From Streptosporangiaceae bacterium (GTDB lineage: Bacteria > Actinomycetota > Actinomycetes > Streptosporangiales > Streptosporangiaceae), in assembly GCA_030039095.1 (NCBI GenBank), contig JASHQP010000055.1, positions 1 to 9,914 on the forward strand: 9,914 nucleotides of DNA, given 5' to 3'. Of this stretch, positions 6,347 through 9,914 are shown one piece after another (position 1 is the first letter of the stretch; each line of letters starts with the position of its first letter). The notes beneath the pieces were generated by a model that had not been told where the DNA came from, did no database searches, and saw nothing but the letters and a program-made list of their open reading frames with translations. The translations under genes were made by a program, and so were the position numbers.

Positions 6347-6359
6347 ATCGTGACACGAT
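6347..6359. promoter_or_regulatory. MarR-type operator, box 5 (over the transcription start)
   Basis: ATCGTG-A-CACGAT is a perfect 13-bp palindrome starting 4 bp after the −10 element, so a bound repressor would cover the expected transcription start. It differs from box 4 only in the central base. Confidence 0.78.
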
Positions 6360-6407
6360 AGAAAAATCAGAGGATCTTCCGCGATATAGCTGTCGCGTTC
6401 GGCCGGC

Positions 6408-6443
6408 TCGTGGGCCATTCGGGGAGCCTGCGATGGCCCACGA
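6408..6443 (+). promoter_or_regulatory. RNA hairpin containing the start codon of the leader ORF
   Basis: TCGTGGGCCAT (6408-6418) is exactly complementary to ATGGCCCACGA (6433-6443), an 11-bp GC-rich stem. The 14-base loop (6419-6432) contains the Shine-Dalgarno GGGGAG (6421-6426), and the right arm begins with the ATG of the 15-residue ORF. Once transcribed, this would limit initiation at that ATG until the stem is opened. The pairing is directly visible; the regulatory role is inferred. Confidence 0.6.
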
Positions 6444-6480
6444 CGAGGCCTTGCAGCCGGTAGTCGGCTCGGATCGGTAA
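6433..6480 (+). CDS. 15-residue leader ORF
   Basis: The ORF encodes MAHDEALQPVVGSDR and is preceded by GGGGAG at 6-bp spacing. It lies 80 bp downstream of the predicted transcription start. Its TAA stop (6478-6480) forms the start of the TAAGGAG ribosome-binding site of the next ORF, so ribosomes finishing here would be delivered to that start. The third codon positions are mostly G or C. It is not recognisable as a known attenuator peptide: there is no run of one amino acid. It may be a regulatory upstream ORF or a small protein in its own right. A longer frame reaching back to 6265 is unlikely because it would translate the operators and promoter. Confidence 0.45.
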   Translation: MAHDEALQPVVGSDR

Positions 6481-6490
6481 GGAGTTCACG

Positions 6491-6679
6491 ATGCGATCTG
6501 TCAGGTATATTTCCCCGCTCCCGCCAGACCCGGTCGGGACTCGGCGCGGCTCACCGCTGCCGCCTGACCCTCTGGTCATGGCCGTCAGCGAGTCCCCGCT
6601 GCCGCCGGACAGCGACCAGGTACCCGACTCCCGCGGTGACCAGCGCAGCGATGGTGGGGAATCCGCGACGGCCCGTTAG
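6491..6679 (+). CDS. Small proline-rich protein with SPLPPD repeats
   Basis: This 62-residue product is not one I recognise. It starts at ATG with an excellent TAAGGAG site (6478-6484) six bases before it, overlapping the stop of the 15-residue ORF. Residues 8-14, 21-27 and 35-41 are SPLPPDP, SPLPPDP and SPLPPDS, spaced 13-14 residues apart; the last third is hydrophilic (DSRGDQRSDGGES). There is no signal peptide, membrane helix or cysteine. About three quarters of third codon positions are G or C. A promoter with two MarR operators lies upstream and a hairpin follows 6 bp after the stop, so this looks like a complete small transcription unit. Alternatives are a precursor peptide, a regulatory leader or the remnant of a larger lost gene. 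Confidence 0.5.
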   Translation: MRSVRYISPLPPDPVGTRRGSPLPPDPLVMAVSESPLPPDSDQVPDSRGDQRSDGGESATAR

Positions 6680-6684
6680 GGCGC

Positions 6685-6710
6685 GGAGGTTCCGCCCCCG
6701 GCGAACCTCC
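6685..6710 (+). terminator. Terminator-like hairpin after the SPLPPD ORF
   Basis: GGAGGTTC (6685-6692) and GAACCTCC (6703-6710) form an 8-bp stem with a 10-base loop, starting 6 bp after the TAG of the SPLPPD ORF. No strong T-run follows, which is common in actinobacteria. Confidence 0.55.
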
Positions 6711-7240
6711 AATGGTTAGTTTCCGGAAACGAGCCAGGCGCCGCTGCGGGCGGTGGCCGATTCTCGGCCCACTGCCGCTCGTGACCAGATCATCCGCCAG
6801 CTCGGTGCTCCCCCGGGCCCGGCCGCCGGGCGCGAGCCCGGCCGCCACGCCCCCAGCGACCCCGCAGGCCGGTGGCAATAAGTGCGCATGAGCGGAAAGC
6901 GTCGCATCTTTGCCGGGCCGCCGTGCTCGCTGGACGAGCCACAACGGCGCCAAGCGCATCGATAGCGACGAAACGGGCCTTTACCCCGAGTGCCGCTGCG
7001 GCTTGGCGCCTCTCTCCGCCGCAAAATTCGCTTCCCGGTACGGGATCCAGGAATTCAAACATCGCCGCGAATGATTTCTGTAACGTTTGGCGACGCGCAA
7101 ACGATGTGTCAAGAAAGGATATTGACCGTTGTTATCGCGGCGTTATCTGGTTCCGTCATGCGTTCGCCGGGAAAGGAAGGCCCTAGCCCCTGAATGAGTC
7201 GAGTACAACTCACGAACAAATGAAGGGGCAACGAAGCCAG
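6711..7240. other. Non-coding stretch with inverted repeats upstream of the NlpC/P60 gene
   Basis: I see no credible gene here; frames that are open have arginine/proline-rich shadow composition and no ribosome-binding sites. It contains a perfect 12-bp palindrome GTTTCCGGAAAC (6719-6730). It also has a perfect 10-bp inverted repeat, GGCGCCAAGC (6946-6955) with GCTTGGCGCC (7001-7010), and a small hairpin TCCCG-GTA-CGGGA near 7033-7045. After about 7040 the sequence becomes more AT-rich. A weak −35/−10 candidate, TTGACC (7122-7127) and TATCTG (7144-7149), could serve the downstream gene. The repeats may form a structured 5' leader. Confidence 0.5.
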
Positions 7241-7720
7241 ATGGTCCACCGCAAGTTCGTAATCATGGTGTGCGCTCTCCTGACGTCGCTACTTTCCTTC
7301 GCAGGGCCAGCCCACGCCGCGACCGCTGATGGCGGTGTCCGCCTGCGGGTCATCGCCTACGAGTACGCCGTCGCGCAGGCGGGAAAATCGTACTGCTGGG
7401 GTGGAGACGGGCCATCCTGCTACGACTGTTCCGGGCTCGTCTACGAGGCCTACCTGTCCGCAGGCATTCAGCTGCCGAGAACAACGTACGGAATGCTCGA
7501 CAGCTCACTGCTGGTCCAGATAAGCCGTTCTCAGGCGAAACGCGGAGACCTGGCATTCTTCGGGCCGGGGCACGTGGAGATGGTCGATAACCGGAACGTC
7601 TCGTTCGGTGCCGACACCTATGGCGTCCCGATCGGCTTCACGGTATCGACCGCCTACTGGGAGCCCACGGCCTACTACCGCATCAGGGGCGCCGGGCGTA
7701 CCCAGGCGCCGCCTGCGTAG
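7241..7720 (+). CDS. Secreted NlpC/P60 family peptidoglycan hydrolase
   Basis: Starting at ATG 7241 the 159-residue precursor has a clear signal peptide: basic MVHRK, a hydrophobic core, then AGPAHA before ATADGG, probably cut at about residue 26. The rest is a single NlpC/P60 domain: YCWGGDGPSCYDCSGLVYEAY with the catalytic Cys at residue 63, LPRTT, RGDLAFFGPGHVEMV with the catalytic His at 111, and SFGAD at 121-125 where the third polar residue is expected. Such enzymes cleave stem peptides in the cell wall. The protein is short, with no SH3, LysM or coiled-coil region, so it is a stand-alone catalytic domain. An in-frame ATG at 7220 would add seven residues; AAGGGG (7224-7229) before 7241 makes the later start slightly better. 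Confidence 0.86.
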   Translation: MVHRKFVIMVCALLTSLLSFAGPAHAATADGGVRLRVIAYEYAVAQAGKSYCWGGDGPSCYDCSGLVYEAYLSAGIQLPRTTYGMLDSSLLVQISRSQAKRGDLAFFGPGHVEMVDNRNVSFGADTYGVPIGFTVSTAYWEPTAYYRIRGAGRTQAPPA

Positions 7721-7800
7721 CCGCTGTGGCCCGCCGATGAGTTTGGGCGTGCCCGGCCGTCAGACTGCTCGAGGGCGGTGATCTCGGCGGAGGTGGGTCC

Positions 7801-8343
7801 ATGGGAAAGGTGCTGTACTCGGCCTCGATGTCGCTGGACGGCTTCATCGCCGGGGCGGGCGGCGACGCGTCCTGGATGACCGAGTACCTGGGGCCCGACC
7901 TGTTGCTGGAGGAAGTCATCAGCGACGTCGGCGCGATCCTGGTGGGCAATCGCACCTTCCGCGGGGACGATCCACACAAGGGCACGCCCAAGGAGGGCAA
8001 ACCGTTCGGCGGAGGGTTTGATGGCCCTCAGTTCGTGCTGACCCATCATGCCCCGGACACCCCGGTGCCCGGGGTCACCTTCGTTGGCGACCTGGAGGGC
8101 GGCGTGGCGGCGGCCAGGGCGGCCGCCGGTGACCGTTATGTCCATGTCCTGGGCGCCAGCGTTGCCCGGCAGTGCCTCGACGCGGGGGTGCTCGACGAGA
8201 TCCTGGTGTACGTCGCGCCGGTCCTGCTCGGCGACGGCACGCGGCTGTTCGAGCGCCCGGGCGGGGACAACGTCAAGCTCGAGCGCCTCCGGGTCAGCGA
8301 GGGTCCGCGCATGACCGGGATGTGGCTACGCGTCGTCCGGTAA
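7801..8343 (+). CDS. Dihydrofolate reductase / RibD C-terminal domain family protein
   Basis: This 180-residue protein starts at ATG with GGAGG at about 7788 upstream. It shows the family pattern: SASMSLDGFIAG near the N-terminus, GAILVGNRTF in the middle, and GASVARQCLDAGVLDEILVYVAPVLLGDGTRLF near the C-terminus, where a glycine-rich segment binds NADPH. Length matches the stand-alone actinobacterial members. The family reduces folate-like, pteridine or flavin-precursor substrates, but most of these stand-alone proteins have no assigned substrate. It is probably monocistronic; the next gene is convergent. Confidence 0.87.
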   Translation: MGKVLYSASMSLDGFIAGAGGDASWMTEYLGPDLLLEEVISDVGAILVGNRTFRGDDPHKGTPKEGKPFGGGFDGPQFVLTHHAPDTPVPGVTFVGDLEGGVAAARAAAGDRYVHVLGASVARQCLDAGVLDEILVYVAPVLLGDGTRLFERPGGDNVKLERLRVSEGPRMTGMWLRVVR

Positions 8344-8345
8344 GT

Positions 8346-8360
8346 GCCGGCCCGGCCGGC
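8346..8360. terminator. GC-rich palindrome between convergent genes
   Basis: GCCGG-CCCGG-CCGGC lies in the 44-bp gap between the stops of the rightward dihydrofolate-reductase-like gene and the leftward small membrane protein gene. A short symmetric hairpin there could end transcription in both directions. No T-runs are present. Confidence 0.35.
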
Positions 8361-8387
8361 CGTTCCCAGGTCCGGCGTCCGGGCCGC

Positions 8388-8633
8388 TCAGCAGTTCGGG
8401 TTGTTGCTGCCCTGAGTTACGCAGTTGCTGCCGCCGACATTGCCGAAGCCGTTCTGGAAGGTCTTGCCGACCCGGTTGATTGCCGATACGGCTACCACCG
8501 CGGCTATCAGGGTAATGAGCGCTGCGACACACGCCAGGACGGCGAGCGTGACCGCGGCATTGCGCGTCTGCCTCGCATACCTGGTGACGGCGTCCTCGCC
8601 AGGGCGTCCGGGCCTGGCCTTGACTGGAATCAT
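8388..8633 (-). CDS. Small single-pass membrane protein
   Basis: This 81-residue protein of unknown function has a basic N-terminus (residues 1-25), one strong membrane helix (about 27-51, AVTLAVLACVAALITLIAAVVAVSA in shorter pieces) and an outward-facing tail rich in Asn, Gly and Ser, with two cysteines (SNCVTQGSNNPNC). The basic residues before the helix predict an inside N-terminus. It starts at ATG after GAGGGGGG, a strong ribosome-binding site. Similar short proteins are common hypothetical proteins in actinomycetes. Three 40-bp tandem repeats occupy the region just upstream, where its promoter would be expected. The paired tail cysteines could form a disulfide outside the cell. Confidence 0.7.
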   Translation of the reverse strand: MIPVKARPGRPGEDAVTRYARQTRNAAVTLAVLACVAALITLIAAVVAVSAINRVGKTFQNGFGNVGGSNCVTQGSNNPNC

Positions 8634-8665
8634 CGTTCCCCCCTCTGGCGGAAGGGTGCCCAGAT

Positions 8666-8783
8666 CGCGGAACGGCTAAGCCCTGCTCAGGGTCACGCCA
8701 GGCACCGCGGAACGGCTAAGCCCTGGTCAGGGTCACGCCAGGCACCGCGGAACGGCTAAGCCCTGGTCAGGGTCACGCCAGGC
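8666..8783. repeat. Three 40-bp tandem repeats
   Basis: Units start at 8666, 8706 and 8746, each beginning CGCGGAACGGCTAAG; the last is two bases short. Copies 2 and 3 are identical over their shared length, and copy 1 differs at 8685 (C for G). Each unit contains CCCT-GGTC-AGGG (GCTC loop in copy 1), a small stem with a tetraloop. They lie in the gap between two leftward genes, upstream of the small membrane protein and just after the MazG-type gene stop. No spacers separate them, so this is not CRISPR. Confidence 0.95.
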
Positions 8784-8789
8784 GTTGTG

Positions 8790-9122
8790 TCAGGGTGTTT
8801 CTGTGCGGGCCGGGGGGAAGCGGCGCTCAGAGTCGTCCATCTTGGCCTGCGCGGCCGTGGCGAGGTCGATCCCGACCACGTCGGCCAGCAGTACCAGGTA
8901 CAGCAGCACGTCCGCCATCTCCTCGCCGACCCGGGTGCGGAGCGGCTCGCGGTGGGCAAGCTCACGGGCATCGGCGGCGGGCAGCCACTGGAACAGCTCG
9001 GCCAGCTCACCGACCTCGCCGACGAGGGCGAGCAGCACCGACTTCGGGTCATGGAACCTGCCCCAGTCCCGGTCGTCGGCGAACTGCCGCATGCGGGCGC
9101 GGAGGATCTCGAGATCGGACAC
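8790..9122 (-). CDS. MazG-like nucleotide pyrophosphohydrolase
   Basis: From GTG 9122 the 110-residue protein begins MSDLEILRARMRQFADDRDWGRFHDPKSVLLAL, as in the small dCTPase/MazG-like family. It then has EVGELAELFQW and EEMADVLLYLVLLADVVGIDL, the two acidic helices that bind magnesium and the nucleotide triphosphate. These enzymes hydrolyse non-canonical or surplus (d)NTPs to monophosphates, acting as a cytoplasmic house-cleaning function. An upstream GTG at 9173 would add 17 residues that do not resemble the family and run into the promoter of the divergent thioesterase gene, so I chose the shorter form. The ribosome-binding site is weak in both cases. Confidence 0.86.
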   Translation of the reverse strand: MSDLEILRARMRQFADDRDWGRFHDPKSVLLALVGEVGELAELFQWLPAADARELAHREPLRTRVGEEMADVLLYLVLLADVVGIDLATAAQAKMDDSERRFPPARTETP

Positions 9123-9180
9123 GCCCCGAGCATCCCACGCCTTCACGGATGGGCTAGCCGGAACGGTCGGCACCCAGCGC

Positions 9181-9186
9181 TATCGT
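9181..9186 (+). promoter_or_regulatory. Candidate −10 of a leaderless promoter
   Basis: TATCGT fits TANNNT and ends 6 bases before the ATG at 9193, which places the expected transcription start at or next to the start codon. No Shine-Dalgarno precedes that ATG. This combination is characteristic of leaderless actinobacterial genes. No convincing −35 is visible. Confidence 0.4.
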
Positions 9187-9192
9187 GCGGCC

Positions 9193-9636
9193 ATGAATCG
9201 CGAAGGGCCGTTCTGGGACGTGATGGAAGGCCGGGCCCCGCTGCCGCCGGCGGCTGCCCTGCTCGGGTGGGAACTGATCTCGATCGACCCCGAAGCCGGG
9301 ACGATCGAGGTCGCGTACCGGGCAGATGAGCGGTTCCTGAACCCCGTCGGGGTGGTTCAGGGCGGCTTCCTGACCGCGATGCTCGACGAGACGATGGGGC
9401 CCGCGCTGGTCGCGTCGCTCGATCCCGGCCTGTTCTCGCTCACCACCGACCTGCACGTACAGTTCCTGCGCCAGGCGCGCCCGGGACGGCTCACCGGGCG
9501 CGGCCGGGTGACGGGCCGCACCAGATCGGTGGGGTTCCTGGCCGGTGAGCTCCTCGATGAGTCCGGCCAGGTCGTCGCCGCCGCCACCGCGACCGTCCAG
9601 ATCCGGCCGGCCGTGCCGCCGAAGGGCAGCAGCTAG
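9193..9636 (+). CDS. PaaI-type hotdog thioesterase
   Basis: This 147-residue protein has the hotdog-fold pattern of PaaI/YbgC-like thioesterases: LGWELISIDPEAGTIEVAYRADERFLNPVGVVQGGFLTAMLDETMGPAL in separate pieces, where NPVGVVQGG leads into the central helix with the catalytic acidic residue (LDE), then TTDLHVQFLRQARPGRLTGRGRV and a closing strand. Length is normal. It should hydrolyse an acyl- or aryl-CoA in the cytoplasm. The usual HGG motif reads QGG here, as in many family members. I chose ATG 9193 because the fold begins there; the frame is open further left but overlaps the MazG-type gene. It may be leaderless. Its stop overlaps the stop of the convergent monooxygenase gene. Confidence 0.87.
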   Translation: MNREGPFWDVMEGRAPLPPAAALLGWELISIDPEAGTIEVAYRADERFLNPVGVVQGGFLTAMLDETMGPALVASLDPGLFSLTTDLHVQFLRQARPGRLTGRGRVTGRTRSVGFLAGELLDESGQVVAAATATVQIRPAVPPKGSS

Positions 9637-9914
9637 CGGGGCGCCCCGAACCACGTGCGCAATGCCTCGGGCAGCCCCTGGGCCGGGTCGCCCCCGTCCG
9701 GGCCTGCCGCCCAGGCGACATACCCGTCCGGGCGGATCAGCATCGCGTCGGCGGGCGGTGGCTGGGCCACGGGGCGGGCGGCCACGACGCTGACCCGGTC
9801 CTGCCACTGTGCGGCCGCCCTGGCCGGCGCGCTGTGTGGTGTGGGCTCGCCGGTGAGGTCGAGCAGCACACCGCGCGCGGGCCGGACCAGCTCGGCGACC
9901 CGGGTCGCGCCGCC
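9633..9914 (-). CDS. FAD-dependent aromatic monooxygenase, C-terminal fragment
   Basis: The window holds only the last 93 codons; the gene continues beyond 9914. The fragment reads ELVRPARGVLLDLTG, then VSVVAARPVAQ, then ADAMLIRPDGYVAWAAG and ends ALRTWFGAPR. This is the thioredoxin-like C-terminal domain of class A flavoprotein hydroxylases (the PheA/TfdB and rifampicin-monooxygenase type), where RPDGYVAW is highly conserved. The FAD and NADPH motifs would be in the missing part, so the substrate cannot be judged; aromatic or polyketide compounds are usual. An internal GTG at 9869 is not a start. Its TAG stop shares bases with the TAG of the convergent thioesterase gene. Confidence 0.85.
   Translation of the reverse strand, partial: GGATRVAELVRPARGVLLDLTGEPTPHSAPARAAAQWQDRVSVVAARPVAQPPPADAMLIRPDGYVAWAAGPDGGDPAQGLPEALRTWFGAPR

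Noticed and set aside
6585..7062. Several overlapping minus-strand frames in the 6.6-7.1 kb region
   Set aside because: They lack ribosome-binding sites and family motifs, and have shadow-like Arg/Pro/Gly composition.
6900..7219. c-di-AMP (ydaO-type) riboswitch before the NlpC/P60 gene
   Set aside because: The context fits, but I could not find the conserved core sequences expected of that riboswitch.
8666..8783. CRISPR array
   Set aside because: The 40-bp units abut directly with no unique spacers, and no cas gene is present.
9180..9186. A sixth MarR box (TATCGT) before the thioesterase gene
   Set aside because: Only one half-site is present, with no inverted partner; it is better explained as a −10 element.
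8785..9192. Long N-terminal extension of the thioesterase
   Set aside because: It lies antisense to the MazG-type gene, is Ser/Arg-rich, and the hotdog fold begins at 9193.

Overview
The window looks like chromosomal DNA from a high-GC actinomycete. Coding regions are strongly GC-rich at third positions, GTG starts are common, and the gene families are typical of filamentous actinobacteria: DUF3040, an actinobacterial MarR, an NlpC/P60 hydrolase and a polymorphic-toxin cassette. It reads as a patchwork of short transcription units. I see no transposase, integrase, tRNA, rRNA or CRISPR.

Layout. (1) 132-1501, minus strand: a polymorphic-toxin C-terminal region with a RelA/SpoT-like nucleotidyltransferase domain, followed 5 bp later by a small probable immunity gene. 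The toxin has no recognisable delivery region and starts just behind a TetR gene. (2) 1525-2832: a divergent pair, a TetR regulator and a CPVC peroxiredoxin-like protein. The gap between them holds a perfect 10-bp inverted repeat that straddles a plausible promoter. (3) 3033-4205: an isolated sulfotransferase-like gene. (4) 4364-6679: a probable MarR regulon. Five palindromes of the form ATCGTnnnACGAT lie in front of a SatP/GPR1-FUN34-YaaH acetate-transporter gene, a DUF3040 membrane-protein gene, the marR gene itself and a pair of very small ORFs. The transporter gene is interrupted by a 36-bp copy of its own 3' end, which adds an in-frame TGA. The small-ORF unit has a promoter between two operators, a hairpin that holds the first start codon, a stop codon overlapping the next Shine-Dalgarno, an SPLPPD-repeat peptide and a terminator-like hairpin. 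(5) 6680-7240: a non-coding stretch with inverted repeats, ahead of a secreted NlpC/P60 protein. (6) 7801-9914: a dihydrofolate-reductase/RibD-like protein, a small membrane protein with three 40-bp tandem repeats upstream, a MazG-type pyrophosphohydrolase, a PaaI-type hotdog thioesterase and the C-terminal end of an FAD-dependent aromatic monooxygenase that runs off the window.

How the parts work together. The best supported functional unit is the MarR block. One repressor probably controls itself, a (now split) short-chain carboxylate transporter, a DUF3040 protein and a small-peptide transcript that also looks controlled at the RNA level. The TetR/peroxiredoxin-like pair and the toxin/immunity pair are two further self-contained modules. 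The remaining genes look independent. All functions are inferred from motifs read by eye; no database search was run.
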